From an uncultured Collinsella sp. (GTDB lineage Bacteria; Actinomycetota; Coriobacteriia; Coriobacteriales; Coriobacteriaceae): a stretch of 64,000 nucleotides of DNA. Where the stretch lies: NCBI GenBank assembly GCA_900759335.1, contig CAAEUX010000034.1:34852-98851 (forward strand), read 5' to 3'. A model generated the notes under the pieces. That model was not told the DNA's origin. It made no database searches and saw nothing but the letters and a program-made list of their open reading frames with translations. Shown piece by piece: positions 44,025-53,028 of this stretch (the stretch's first letter is position 1; every line of letters starts with the position of its first letter). Position numbers and translations under genes: made by a program.

Positions 44025-44054
44025 GAGCCCCGCCGGACAACCCCGGCGGGGCTC
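44025..44054 (-). terminator. argG terminator
   Basis: GAGCCCCGCCGG (44025-44036) pairs with CCGGCGGGGCTC (44043-44054) and the minus strand continues CTTCTATC. A stable hairpin with a weak U-tract 150 bases beyond argG. Confidence 0.7.
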
Positions 44055-44207
44055 GGACTCAGCCGCAGACGCGGCATCATATATGCGGGCGGAACGTAGG
44101 GGCCACCGATGTTAAGAAGTGTCAGCAAGCATAACGAAAGGTAGGGACCCCGTGCGCCCGTTATGTATCACGCGGATGGGCCGCGCGGATACCAAGGGAA
44201 GGAGGCG

Positions 44208-45434
44208 CTAGGCCTGGGCGGCAGCAGAGCTGGGGCCCTGGACCTTTGCCCACGTCTTGAGCGACAGCGTATCGATCTCGATAAAGCCGGCGCTGGCCTT
44301 CTCGTCAAACGTGGTGTCGCGGTCGTAGGTAGCCAGACCGTAGTCGTAGAGGCTGAAGGGGCTCTTGCGGCCGACGACATGGCAGTTGCCCTTAAAGAAC
44401 TTCAGACGGACAGTGCCGGTCACGAACTTTTGCGTGTCGGCCATAAAGGCATCGAGCGCGTTTTTGAGCGGGCTGTACCACTGGCCGTTGTACACGGCGG
44501 TGGCCCAATCCTGCTCGAGCTTGATCTTGGTCTTGAGCAGGTCGCCCTCGACGCAGATGTCCTCGAGCGCCTTGTGGGCGGTGATGAGCGTCAGGGCGCC
44601 GGGAACCTCGTAGCACTCGCGGCTTTTAAGGCCCACCAGGCGATCCTCGACCAGATCGAGACGGCCAAAGCCATTGTCGCCGGAGATCTTGTTGAGGGCG
44701 ATGACGATCTCAGAGAGCTTCATCTTCTTGCCGTCGACGGCGACGGGCTTGCCGGCCTCAAACTCAATCTCGGTGTAGGTCGGGGTGTCCGGGGTGTCCT
44801 CGGGATTCTTGGTCATAACCCAAGCGTCGTCGAGCGGCTCATTCCAGGGATCCTCCAGGTGACCGCACTCAATGGCACGACCCCACAGGTTGTCGTCGAT
44901 GGAGTAGGGGTTGTCGTTGGCACCCTCGGGAACCGGCACGTTGTGGGCGTGGGCATAGGCGACCTCGTCGGGGCGACACTTCAGGTCCCACTCGCGAACC
45001 GGGGCGATAACCTTGAGCTCGGGGTCGAGGGCCTTGACGGCGGCCTCAAAACGGACCTGGTCGTTACCCTTGCCGGTGCAGCCGTGGGCGACGTAGGTCG
45101 CGCCAAACTCGTGGGCGACCTCAACAAGCTTCTTGGCAAGCAGCGGGCGAGACAGGGCGGAGAGCAGCGGATACTTGTTCTCGTACATGGAGTTTGCTGC
45201 AATGGCTTTGGTCAGGAACTCATCGGAGAACTCGTCGCGCAGGTCGAGCACCTGGCAATCGAGAACGCCCAGGTCGAGCGCCTTCTGCTTCTTGGCATCC
45301 AGTCCGGTCTCTTCCTGGCCCACGTTGCCGCAGACACAAACGACATCGAGATTCTTCTCGTCCTGGAGCCACTTGACACATACGGATGTATCAAGACCAC
45401 CGGAATATGCGAGAACGACTTTTTCCTTGCTCAT
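44208..45434 (-). CDS. argG: Argininosuccinate synthase
   Basis: 408 residues. The N-terminal P-loop KVVLAYSGGLDTSVCVKWL binds ATP; THGCTGKGNDQVRFE-like AHGCTGKGNDQVRFE near residue 115, WGRAIECGHLEDPW near 187 and GLDFIE-like family blocks follow. It joins citrulline and aspartate. ATG 45434 has AAAGGAAA upstream. The 550-base upstream region carries an Arg-rich leader peptide and a terminator-like hairpin (listed), suggesting attenuation by arginine supply. Confidence 0.95.
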   Translation of the reverse strand: MSKEKVVLAYSGGLDTSVCVKWLQDEKNLDVVCVCGNVGQEETGLDAKKQKALDLGVLDCQVLDLRDEFSDEFLTKAIAANSMYENKYPLLSALSRPLLAKKLVEVAHEFGATYVAHGCTGKGNDQVRFEAAVKALDPELKVIAPVREWDLKCRPDEVAYAHAHNVPVPEGANDNPYSIDDNLWGRAIECGHLEDPWNEPLDDAWVMTKNPEDTPDTPTYTEIEFEAGKPVAVDGKKMKLSEIVIALNKISGDNGFGRLDLVEDRLVGLKSRECYEVPGALTLITAHKALEDICVEGDLLKTKIKLEQDWATAVYNGQWYSPLKNALDAFMADTQKFVTGTVRLKFFKGNCHVVGRKSPFSLYDYGLATYDRDTTFDEKASAGFIEIDTLSLKTWAKVQGPSSAAAQA

Positions 45435-45535
45435 GGCTGTTTCCTTTCGCCCTTGGTAGCTAGTTAGAACATCGGTCAGTTGCAAGTCATTTCAAGGTCA
45501 TATACCGTGCAATATCAGGTTAAATAGCAAAAATC

Positions 45536-45577
45536 AGCACATACATGCCCTAGAAACATGCAGCAATGTCGTGCTAA
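45536..45577 (-). terminator. Putative attenuator hairpin of argG
   Basis: On the minus strand AGCACG-ACAT (45577-45568) pairs with ATGT-A-TGTGCT (45546-45536) with one bulge and one wobble, and GATTTTTGC follows. It lies between the Arg-rich leader peptide and argG, where an attenuator would be. Confidence 0.5.
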
Positions 45578-45639
45578 AACCCAACGACCTCAAAATGACT
45601 CTGTTGAGGCAATTCGCCCCATGCGGACAGAGACGATTG

Positions 45640-45714
45640 TTATCGTCGTCGGGAAATTGCGCGCTGGCGTCGGATGGCATTGTCTGCAGTGGTGATGATC
45701 GTTACGAACTGCAT
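45640..45714 (-). CDS. Arginine-rich leader peptide of argG
   Basis: 24 residues, MQFVTIITTADNAI then RRQRAISRRR and stop: six arginines, three of them directly before the TAA. ATG 45714 has AAAGGAG six bases upstream, a strong site for such a short frame. It lies about 205 bases ahead of argG on the same strand, with a terminator-like hairpin between. Ribosome stalling at scarce arginyl-tRNA would fit classical attenuation of an arginine-biosynthesis gene. This is inference from layout; no family match. Confidence 0.6.
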   Translation of the reverse strand: MQFVTIITTADNAIRRQRAISRRR

Positions 45715-45817
45715 CTGCCTCTCCTTTCACGTATCGCCGGGCGCAATTCAAATATCGCAAACGGTACCTTTTCCTCGGTAAGCGGCTCTTTTGCCGTCTC
45801 CGTTTTCGATGTTCGCT

Positions 45818-45845
45818 ATATTACGATAAAGTGCACGCTGCGCAA
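45818..45845 (-). promoter_or_regulatory. Likely argG leader promoter
   Basis: Minus-strand TTGCGC (45840-45845) and TAATAT (45818-45823) with a 16-base spacer, about 100 bases ahead of the leader peptide. The remainder of 45435-45988 holds nothing else I recognise apart from a GGTGCAAATACGCACC hairpin near 45892. Confidence 0.5.
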
Positions 45846-45988
45846 GCGGCAAATTCAAATTTCTGAAAAGTTTTTTCATTAGTTTGTGAATTGCGGTGCA
45901 AATACGCACCATTCCTGCGAAAATACGCTCGACTACTAGTTGATGGTTATAACGTCTGAAACAATCTCGAAACGAAAGGCGCATTTTT

Positions 45989-46816
45989 ATGCAAACTTAC
46001 GAATCGGACGCCAATATCGGAAACATTAAGATTCTCGCCGTCGACATGGACAAGACGCTGCTGACCGACGAGCGCGTGCTGCCCCAGGGTCTTGATGAGC
46101 GCCTGGACAAGCTCGCCGACGCCGACATCGTATTCTGCCCCGCCAGCGGACGTCCCGCCCCCAAGCTCGAGGAGATGTTCGAGGGCGTCAAGAACCGCCT
46201 CGCCTTTTGTCCCGACAACGGAGCGTGCGTGATCTATCGCGGCAGCTATATCTATAAGAGCACTATTGACGTGGAGCTGTATCAGCAGGTCTTGAGCCGT
46301 GCCTCGGAGGATCCGCGCGCTGTCCCCGTCCTTTGCTGCTTCGACGAGTTCTACGTGCTTGCCCGCGACCATCAATACCACGACGAGATCAGCGTCTACT
46401 ACAACACAATCAACTACGTCGACAGCTTTGATGACATTGATTTCGAGTCCAACAAGATTTCGGTCTTCTTCCCCGGCTACGACGCCGAGCCCGCGTTTCG
46501 CGAGACCTATAGCCCCGAGTTCTCGGACAAGCTCTACGTCACCAACGCCGGACGCGAGTGGATCGACTTTATGAACCTGGGCGTCGACAAGGGCGCCGGC
46601 GTCGCGCACCTGTGCGAGCACTTGGGCATCGATATTGCCGACGCCGCCGCCGTGGGCGATACGTACAACGACATCCCCATGCTGGAGCGCGTCGATCACA
46701 GCTTTATCGTAGACAATGCCGAGGAGCACATGAACGCGCACGCCAAGTGGCGCATTCCGAGCAACAACGACGGGGGCGTACTGACGCTCATCGACGCCAT
46801 CTTGGCGGCTCGTTAA
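45989..46816 (+). CDS. Cof-type HAD-IIB phosphatase
   Basis: 275 residues. The motifs are motif I ILAVDMDKTLLTDER near residue 15, motif II FCPASGRPAPKLEEM near 50, Lys in NLGVDKGAGVAHLCEHL near 210, and motif III AAVGDTYNDIPMLE near 228, with the large C2B cap between II and III. It is likely a sugar-phosphate or cofactor phosphatase. ATG 45989 has GAAAGG upstream. A very long inverted repeat follows the stop. Confidence 0.88.
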   Translation: MQTYESDANIGNIKILAVDMDKTLLTDERVLPQGLDERLDKLADADIVFCPASGRPAPKLEEMFEGVKNRLAFCPDNGACVIYRGSYIYKSTIDVELYQQVLSRASEDPRAVPVLCCFDEFYVLARDHQYHDEISVYYNTINYVDSFDDIDFESNKISVFFPGYDAEPAFRETYSPEFSDKLYVTNAGREWIDFMNLGVDKGAGVAHLCEHLGIDIADAAAVGDTYNDIPMLERVDHSFIVDNAEEHMNAHAKWRIPSNNDGGVLTLIDAILAAR

Positions 46817-46827
46817 CGTGGCTCGTC

Positions 46828-46957
46828 GGACCTGGCCGGGCGAGGCGGGTAAGTTTTTCGTTCGGTCAGGTCCTGGGCTCGCTCGGAAAGCACATTAAGT
46901 GCTTTCCGGCTCGTGCGGAATCTACGAAAAACTTACCCGCCTCGCCCGGCCAGGTCC
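46828..46957. repeat. Very long inverted repeat with nested hairpin
   Basis: 33-base arms (46828-46860 and 46925-46957) beginning GGACCTGGCCGGGCGAGG are exact complements. The 64-base loop carries a second hairpin GGAAAGCAC-ATTAA-GTGCTTTCC (46885-46907). It lies between the convergent HAD and polA genes; a plain terminator does not need such a long perfect stem. Confidence 0.9.
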
Positions 46958-47024
46958 TAGGGTGACTTGCTTGCCGCCTAGATGGCGTCTTGGCGTCTAG
47001 ATACTTGGCTGAATAATTATGGAT

Positions 47025-47057
47025 GAAGGGAGTTCCTTGCTGAAAGGGACTCCCTTC
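47025..47057 (-). terminator. polA terminator
   Basis: GAAGGGAGTTCCTT (47025-47038) pairs with AAGGGACTCCCTTC (47044-47057) with one wobble, 34 bases beyond polA. The U-tract on the minus strand is weak (CATCCATAATTATTC). Confidence 0.6.
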
Positions 47058-47090
47058 TGGTTTGGCTGCTTTGGACCTGTGGCTGTTTTT

Positions 47091-49841
47091 CTATTTCGCG
47101 TCGGCCCAGGTTATGCCGGTGCTGGCTTCGGCGATTAGGGGGACGCGGAGGTCTACGACGTGCTCCATGACGTCGCGGACCATGGTGGTTAGGCGCTCGG
47201 CTTCGTCGACGGGGCACTCAAAGTCCAGTTCGTCGTGCACTTGCAGGATCATGTGGGCGGCAAAGCCTTCTTCTTCCAGGCGGCGGCTTACGCGGGCCAT
47301 GGCGATCTTGATGATGTCGGCGGCGGTTCCCTGCATGGGGTGGTTCATGGCCGTGCGCTCGCCAAAACCGCGGAGTTGCGGGTTTTTGGCCTTGAGCTCC
47401 GGAATATGACGACGGCGGCCGTACATGGTCTCGGCGTAGCCCGTCTGCTTGGCGCGCGCCACCACGTTGTCGAGGAATGTACGCACGCCCGGGTAGGCCT
47501 CGTAGTAGCGGTCGATCATGTCACGCGCCTCGGCCATCGAGATATGCAGCGACTGTGACAGACCATAAGCCTGCTGGCCGTACACGATGCCAAAGTTCAC
47601 GGCCTTGGCGCGACTGCGCAGGTCGGGCGTTACCTCGGACACCGGCACACCAAATACGCGCGCCGCCGTCTCGGCATGGAAGTCCTCGCCCTCGTTAAAG
47701 GCGCGCACCAAGTGCTCGTCACCCGAGAGATGTGCCAGCAGACGCAGCTCTATCTGCGAGTAGTCCACCGCCAAAAAGACGCTTCCCTCGCCTGCCGAAA
47801 ACGCCGTCTTGACGGTACGACCCAGCTCCGAGCGCGTCGGGATGTTCTGCAGGTTCGGGTCGCTCGAGGACAGACGCCCCGTTGCCGTGATGGTCTGGTT
47901 GTACGTGGTGTGCACGCGACCGTCACCACGGCGCAGCGGGCCCAGCGTATCCAGATAGGTGGACTTGATTTTGGACTTCTCACGCCAGTCCAAGATCAGA
48001 CGCACGATTTCGTGGTCGCGGGCAAGGTCGCTCAACACCTTGGCGTTGGTCGAATAGTAGCCGCGCTTAGTCTTCTTGAGGCCCTTGGTCGGAAGCCCCA
48101 TCACATCAAAGAGCACATGCGACAGCTGCATGGGACTGCCAATATTAAAGGTCTCGTCACCCGCCAGGTCGCGAATGCTGCGCTCGACCTCGGTGATCTG
48201 GGTCGCCAGGCCCTCGGACAGATTACGCAGGCGGTCGGGATCCACGAGCATTCCCGCGCGCTCCATCTTGGCAAGCACCGGCACGAGCGGCATCTCGATG
48301 CCATCGAACACGTTGGCGGCATTCTCACGGGCCATGCACTCGCGCAACGGCGTCACGAGCGCCAGCGTCAGAGCCGCAGTACGGGCGGCAGGCGCTGGAG
48401 CGTCCTCACCAGCACCCTCTGCGCCGCGCGCCGCAGGCAACGCCATCTGCAGATACGTATCGGCAAGATATGCCTCATCGAACTCGGAGCGATCGGAATC
48501 CAGCAGATAGGCAGCGACCACGGTATCGAAGATACGCGTGGAATCGGCAGACAGCGGATCCATGAGCTCGGGCTCAGAAGAATCGATGGGCGAAAGCTCG
48601 TGCAGCAGCGCCTTCGTATCCGGGCTCGCCACGCGGCCCTCCATAAACAGGCGCGCAAGCACGCCGGCGATCACACCGTGAGCGAAGTTGAAGCCATCGA
48701 CTACGGCAGTGGAGGCGCCGTCGCCCTCCTCGAGCGCGAACAGGCCCTTGGACGTCGCCAACCACAGCGTGCGCGTCAGTCCAAAGAGCGCGCCCTCTTC
48801 CTTATCGTCGTCCACCACGGCGGCGACCCACTCGCCCGCCTCGATCGCACGCGAAACCTCGGACGCCACGGCAGCAAGCGCCTCGGCATCGCCGGCAGCG
48901 GTGCGCTCAATCGTGGGCATCTCAAACATACTGGAGACAGCAGCAGCCCCGCCCTCGCCGCCGATCAGCGCCAAGAAACGGTTCTGCATGGCGGTGATAC
49001 CAAGCGTGCCCAGCGCAGCGGAAACCTCATCGGCAGAATACGCCGGGAAGGACGTCGCCTCAAAATCGAGCTCAACGGGCGCATCGGTGCGGATGGTCGC
49101 GACCTTGCGGCTCAGCAGCGCGTCGTCGATGTGCGCGCGCAGGTTCTCGCCCATCTTGCCCTTGACCTCGTCAGCATGCGCGATGACCTCGTCCAGGCTA
49201 CCGTACTGCGCAATGAGCGCGCTCGCCTTTTTGGGGCCGATGCCCGGCACGCCGGGGATGTTATCGGACGTGTCGCCCTTCAGACCATAAAAGTCGGGCA
49301 CGAGCGCCGGCGTGATGCCGTGATACAGATCGTCCACGCTCTCGGGCGTCATGATCGCCACGTCGGACAGGCCCTTGCGGGTCGAGACCACGTTGACGTG
49401 CTCGGTCACGAGCTGATACATATCGCGATCACCGGTCACCAGCAGCATGTCACAGCCGGCCTCTTCACCCAGACGCGCCATAGTGCCCAGAATGTCATCG
49501 CCTTCCCAGCCCTCGGACTGCAGAATCGGCACGTTGAGTGCGACGAGCAGCTCCTTGATCATAGGAAACTGCGCATGCAGATCGGGGTCCATGGGCGGGC
49601 GCTGCGCCTTATACTGCGGCAGCATCTCCATGCGCACGCGCGGCTTGCCCTTATCAAACGCCACAACAACGCCGTCGGGGTTAAAGGCGTCGATCATCTT
49701 AAGAAACATGTTCAGAAAGCCAAAAATCGCGTTGGTGGGGCGACCGTCCGGCGCGTTCATGGTCGGCGGCACGGCGTGGAAGGCGCGATGCATGAGCGAG
49801 TTGCCGTCGATAACGGCAAAGGTGCGGCGCTTGTCAGACAT
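47091..49841 (-). CDS. polA: DNA polymerase I
   Basis: 916 residues. Residues 1-290 are the 5' nuclease domain (AVIDGNSLMHRAFHA, VTGDRDMYQLV, GVPGIGPKKASALI). Residues about 310-530 occupy the place of the 3'-5' exonuclease but lack the usual DxE and later catalytic acids, so proofreading is probably absent. Residues 540-916 are the polymerase: motif A AVDYSQIELRLLAH, O-helix RAKAVNFGIVYGQQAYG, motif C LQVHDELDFE. It fills gaps and removes primers in lagging-strand synthesis and repair. ATG 49841 follows GCGAGGTATT. Confidence 0.95.
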   Translation of the reverse strand: MSDKRRTFAVIDGNSLMHRAFHAVPPTMNAPDGRPTNAIFGFLNMFLKMIDAFNPDGVVVAFDKGKPRVRMEMLPQYKAQRPPMDPDLHAQFPMIKELLVALNVPILQSEGWEGDDILGTMARLGEEAGCDMLLVTGDRDMYQLVTEHVNVVSTRKGLSDVAIMTPESVDDLYHGITPALVPDFYGLKGDTSDNIPGVPGIGPKKASALIAQYGSLDEVIAHADEVKGKMGENLRAHIDDALLSRKVATIRTDAPVELDFEATSFPAYSADEVSAALGTLGITAMQNRFLALIGGEGGAAAVSSMFEMPTIERTAAGDAEALAAVASEVSRAIEAGEWVAAVVDDDKEEGALFGLTRTLWLATSKGLFALEEGDGASTAVVDGFNFAHGVIAGVLARLFMEGRVASPDTKALLHELSPIDSSEPELMDPLSADSTRIFDTVVAAYLLDSDRSEFDEAYLADTYLQMALPAARGAEGAGEDAPAPAARTAALTLALVTPLRECMARENAANVFDGIEMPLVPVLAKMERAGMLVDPDRLRNLSEGLATQITEVERSIRDLAGDETFNIGSPMQLSHVLFDVMGLPTKGLKKTKRGYYSTNAKVLSDLARDHEIVRLILDWREKSKIKSTYLDTLGPLRRGDGRVHTTYNQTITATGRLSSSDPNLQNIPTRSELGRTVKTAFSAGEGSVFLAVDYSQIELRLLAHLSGDEHLVRAFNEGEDFHAETAARVFGVPVSEVTPDLRSRAKAVNFGIVYGQQAYGLSQSLHISMAEARDMIDRYYEAYPGVRTFLDNVVARAKQTGYAETMYGRRRHIPELKAKNPQLRGFGERTAMNHPMQGTAADIIKIAMARVSRRLEEEGFAAHMILQVHDELDFECPVDEAERLTTMVRDVMEHVVDLRVPLIAEASTGITWADAK

Positions 49842-50007
49842 ATTGAATACCTCGCTTTAGGCTGGGCACGGTTTGCTCACTCCAGTTTACACGCTCCCCG
49901 CCCCGCGGCCACCTCACATCAAGCTCCCCCGCCACCGTGAGCCCGCGCGTGATACGATGGCTCACGGTACATCAACCAGCACGATCGATCCGAAAGGAGC
50001 CTGCGTC

Positions 50008-51405
50008 ATGGAGCGTCCCTGCGCATGGAAAAAGTACACGCCACAGCAAATCGAGGAGCTCGAGGAGCTTTGCCGCGGCTATAAGCAGTTTTTGAGTGAG
50101 AACAAGACCGAGCGCCTGTGCGTCAAGGCCGGCATCAAGATGGCCGAGAAGGCGGGATACGTCGACCTGGAGACCGTAATCGCCGAAGGCCACGAGCTCA
50201 AGGCAGGCGACAAGGTGTATGCCGCTAACCACGGCAAGGACCTTATGCTCGTCAACCTGGGCACCGCCCCGCTCGAGCAGGGCTTTAACATCCTGGGCGC
50301 CCACGTGGACTCGCCGCGCCTGGACCTTAAGCAGAACCCCGCCTTCGAGGCCGGCGACATGGCTTATCTCGACACGCACTACTATGGCGGCGTCAAGAGC
50401 TACCACTGGGTCGCTTCCCCGCTCGCGCTCGTAGGCGTCATCTGCAAAAAGGACGGCACCACCGTCGACATCAACATCGGTGACAAGGCCGACGACCCGG
50501 TCTTTACCATCTCCGACCTGCTGATTCACCTCTCGAGCGAGCAGATGTCCAAGCCCGCCAAGGACGCCGTCGACGCCGAGATCCTCGACGTGATCGTGGG
50601 CGGCCGCCCCGTCAAGTTCGATGAGGACGACAAGGACGCCCCCAAGGAGCCCGTCAAGCAGATGTTCCTGGATATCCTCAAGGAGCAGTACGGCGTCGAG
50701 GAGGAGGACTTCCTCTCCGCCGAGATCGAGGTCGTGCCCGCCGGCCCCGCCCGCGACATGGGCCTCGACCGCTCCATGATCTTGGGCTATGGCCACGACG
50801 ACCGCGTCTGCGCTTACCCCTCCATGCTCGCCCAGATCAATGTGGCCAATGTCGAGCGCACGAGCATCACGCTCATCGTCGACAAAGAGGAGATCGGCTC
50901 CGTGGGCGCCACCGGCATGACGAGCCGCTTCTTCGAGAACACCGTCGCCGAGATCATGACACTCGCCGGCGAGGACAGCCCGCTGGCTCTGCGCCGCGCG
51001 CTCGCCCGCAGCCGTATGCTCTCCTCCGACGTGTCCGCCGGCTTCGACCCGGGCTACGCCGGCAAGTTCGAGACCAAGAACGCAGCCTTCATGGGTCGTG
51101 GCCTGTGCTTTAACAAGTACACGGGCAGCCGCGGCAAGGGCGGCTCCAACGACGCCGACGCCGAGTACGTGGCCCTCGTCCGCGACATCATGGACGAGGC
51201 CGGCGTGGACTTCCAGACCTGCGAGCTCGGCCGCGTCAACGCTGGTGGCGGCGGCACCATCGCCTACATCATGGCCAAGTACGGTATGAACGTCATCGAC
51301 TCCGGCGTTGCCGTCCTGTCCATGCACGCCCTGTGGGAGGTCGCCAACAAGGCCGATATCTACGAGGCCTATCGCGGCTACAAGGCCTTCATCGAGCGAG
51401 CCTAA
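50008..51405 (+). CDS. M18-family aminopeptidase
   Basis: 465 residues. The M18 metal site is visible: GAHVDSPRLDL near residue 95 (His, Asp), DKEEIGSVGATG near 293 (catalytic and ligand Glu), DVSAGFDPGY near 340 and a late AGGGGTIAY / SMHALWE histidine near 435. It belongs to the acidic-residue-preferring aminopeptidase I group (ApeA-like) and removes N-terminal residues from cytosolic peptides. ATG 50008 has AAAGGAG eight bases upstream; the longer frame includes implausible sequence. Confidence 0.9.
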   Translation: MERPCAWKKYTPQQIEELEELCRGYKQFLSENKTERLCVKAGIKMAEKAGYVDLETVIAEGHELKAGDKVYAANHGKDLMLVNLGTAPLEQGFNILGAHVDSPRLDLKQNPAFEAGDMAYLDTHYYGGVKSYHWVASPLALVGVICKKDGTTVDINIGDKADDPVFTISDLLIHLSSEQMSKPAKDAVDAEILDVIVGGRPVKFDEDDKDAPKEPVKQMFLDILKEQYGVEEEDFLSAEIEVVPAGPARDMGLDRSMILGYGHDDRVCAYPSMLAQINVANVERTSITLIVDKEEIGSVGATGMTSRFFENTVAEIMTLAGEDSPLALRRALARSRMLSSDVSAGFDPGYAGKFETKNAAFMGRGLCFNKYTGSRGKGGSNDADAEYVALVRDIMDEAGVDFQTCELGRVNAGGGGTIAYIMAKYGMNVIDSGVAVLSMHALWEVANKADIYEAYRGYKAFIERA

Positions 51406-51418
51406 CCAACCCTTCATC

Positions 51419-51486
51419 AGTTGCGGTGAAATACGGACTAAACTGGCCCATAAACGGCCAAAACAGACCGTATTCCACCGCAATTT
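51419..51486. repeat. Dispersed palindromic repeat, copy 4 (degenerate)
   Basis: Left arm AGTTGCGGTGAAATACGGAC is intact, but the right arm reads AGACCGTATTCCACCGCAAT, giving two mismatches. It lies 14 bases after the aminopeptidase stop and directly before the yaaA ribosome site. The only copy between genes of the same direction. Confidence 0.85.
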
Positions 51487-51508
51487 CTTTTTTGGCAGAG
51501 GAGAGTTC

Positions 51509-52318
51509 ATGCTGCAGGTCATCATTTCGCCCGCCAAGCAGATGTGCGCGGCCCAAGATGCTTTTGAAGTCCTGGGCATCCCACCCTTTGTGCGCGAGAC
51601 GGCTCGCCTCCACCGCGCACTGCTAGATATCGAGCGGAATGAAGGCAGCGGCGGCCTGCAGGCGCTGTGGAACGTGAGTGACAAACTGCTGGGGCCTTGC
51701 CTCAACACCCTGCATGAGTTCGGGCCCATCCTGAAAAGCGGCGATCTCGACAATCCCGCACTCGCTCGCCACCTCTCCCCTGCCGTCATGTCCTATCACG
51801 GCATTCAATACCAGAGCATGGCACCCGAGGTGATGGATTCCGCGCAGCTCGCATGGCTGCAAGACCATCTGTGGATCCTCTCCGGCCTCTACGGGTGCGT
51901 TCGTCCCTTTCATGCCGTCGAACCGTATCGGCTGGAGATGGGCGCGAAGCTCGCCGTTGACGATGCCCGAGACCTCTACGCGTTTTGGAGCGACAAGCTC
52001 GCGCGGGCTATCGCCCCGGCAGGCTCAAACACCACGATCGTCAACCTCGCCAGCGTAGAGTATGCCAAAGCCGTTCTGCCCCACCTCGCGGGCGACGCCA
52101 CGGCCGTCACATGCCTCTTTGGCGAGGGTATCCGCAACGGGAAGCCCATCCAACGGTCGACCGCCAGCAAAAAGGCGCGCGGCTCCATGGTGCGGTGGAT
52201 GGCAGAAAACAAGCTCGAGGATGCAAGCGAACTCACCGCATTCAATATCGGCTATCGGCACATCCCCGAGCTTTCAGACAAAAACACCCTGGTTTTCATG
52301 AACGCGCAGGCACAATAG
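51509..52318 (+). CDS. yaaA: YaaA family peroxide-stress protein
   Basis: 269 residues of the UPF0246/DUF328 family. It begins MLQVIISPAKQM, with GLYGCVRPFHAVEPYRLEMG near residue 128, NLASVEYAKAVLP near 178 and KKARGSMVRWM near 222, all family hallmarks. E. coli YaaA lowers intracellular iron during hydrogen peroxide stress. ATG 51509 follows GAGGAGAG. The degenerate palindromic repeat lies directly upstream. Confidence 0.9.
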   Translation: MLQVIISPAKQMCAAQDAFEVLGIPPFVRETARLHRALLDIERNEGSGGLQALWNVSDKLLGPCLNTLHEFGPILKSGDLDNPALARHLSPAVMSYHGIQYQSMAPEVMDSAQLAWLQDHLWILSGLYGCVRPFHAVEPYRLEMGAKLAVDDARDLYAFWSDKLARAIAPAGSNTTIVNLASVEYAKAVLPHLAGDATAVTCLFGEGIRNGKPIQRSTASKKARGSMVRWMAENKLEDASELTAFNIGYRHIPELSDKNTLVFMNAQAQ

Positions 52319-52341
52319 GCCCGCCGTTTCCAAACACCCCA

Positions 52342-52857
52342 TTACTCCGCCAAGCCATCGGCCTTTGCAATCTCGCTCGTCGAGCCATCTTGGTAGGTAA
52401 TCTTAACGTGCTCTACGTCGGATACCGTAACGCCCGACGGAGGTTCCAGACGCCACTCCGTCAGAGCGATATCCATGGTCGTGGGCACGCCCCCTTGATC
52501 TTTGAGCTTCACCGTGAGTGTTTTGATTGCCGCATCAAACGTCACGCGTTCGATTTCTTCGCCCGGAATAGACCCGCCGCTCAGCTGCAGCTGCACAAAC
52601 TCGTCGCACGGATACCAATAGTCGCCGGGTGCGGCAACCGTGTTGCCACCAGAAACTTTCATGGTCATAATCGGCAGGCCCTCGTCGGCTTCAAACTCCC
52701 AGGCGGCGCCGCCACGACCGCCGAACGTCCAAATACAAAAGGCAATCACCAGCACGGCAAGCACCGCAAAACCAATCGCGACCAACCCATGGTGCGCACG
52801 GCTTTCCTCGGCCGATACATCCCATTGCGTCTCTCGATATAGATGCTTGTCTTCCAT
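52342..52857 (-). CDS. Membrane-anchored protein of unknown function
   Basis: 171 residues. A hydrophilic N-terminus (MEDKHLYRETQWDVSAEESR) is followed by one membrane helix (LVAIGFAVLAVLVIAFCIWTF, residues about 25-45) and an extracytoplasmic beta-rich domain with no motif I recognise (GDYWYPCDEFVQLQLSGG). ATG 52857 has GGGGAGG five bases upstream; the longer open frame runs across the TPP riboswitch and is not real. Convergent with yaaA, divergent from thiC. Confidence 0.7.
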   Translation of the reverse strand: MEDKHLYRETQWDVSAEESRAHHGLVAIGFAVLAVLVIAFCIWTFGGRGGAAWEFEADEGLPIMTMKVSGGNTVAAPGDYWYPCDEFVQLQLSGGSIPGEEIERVTFDAAIKTLTVKLKDQGGVPTTMDIALTEWRLEPPSGVTVSDVEHVKITYQDGSTSEIAKADGLAE

Positions 52858-52928
52858 GTACGCCTCCCCACAGGCACGCTCGTTAGGCCAATCGTACCCA
52901 TTCGAGCTATACTTGAGCCCATTACATA

Positions 52929-53022
52929 AACGGGGAGCTTGCAGGACAAGACGGCAGGCTGAGACTGGGCGCGCCCGCCCTGACCCGCAAACCTGATATG
53001 GGTAATGCCAACGAAGGGAGCC
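52929..53022 (+). promoter_or_regulatory. TPP riboswitch (THI element) of thiC
   Basis: The conserved core is visible: ACGGGGAGCTTGC at the start, GGCTGAGACTGGGC, CCCTGACCCGCAAACCTGAT, and TGGGTAATGCCAACGAAGGG at the end. It directly precedes thiC, with the ribosome site at its 3' edge, so TPP binding probably blocks translation start. Confidence 0.96.
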
Positions 53023-53028
53023 GTGCCA

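Noticed and set aside
45571..45882. 103-codon plus-strand frame between argG and the HAD gene
   Set aside because: No ribosome site, no recognisable domain, and it is antisense to the arginine leader region.
47676..49940. 754-codon plus-strand frame over polA
   Set aside because: Antisense shadow with low-complexity Arg/His composition; polA motifs on the other strand are complete.
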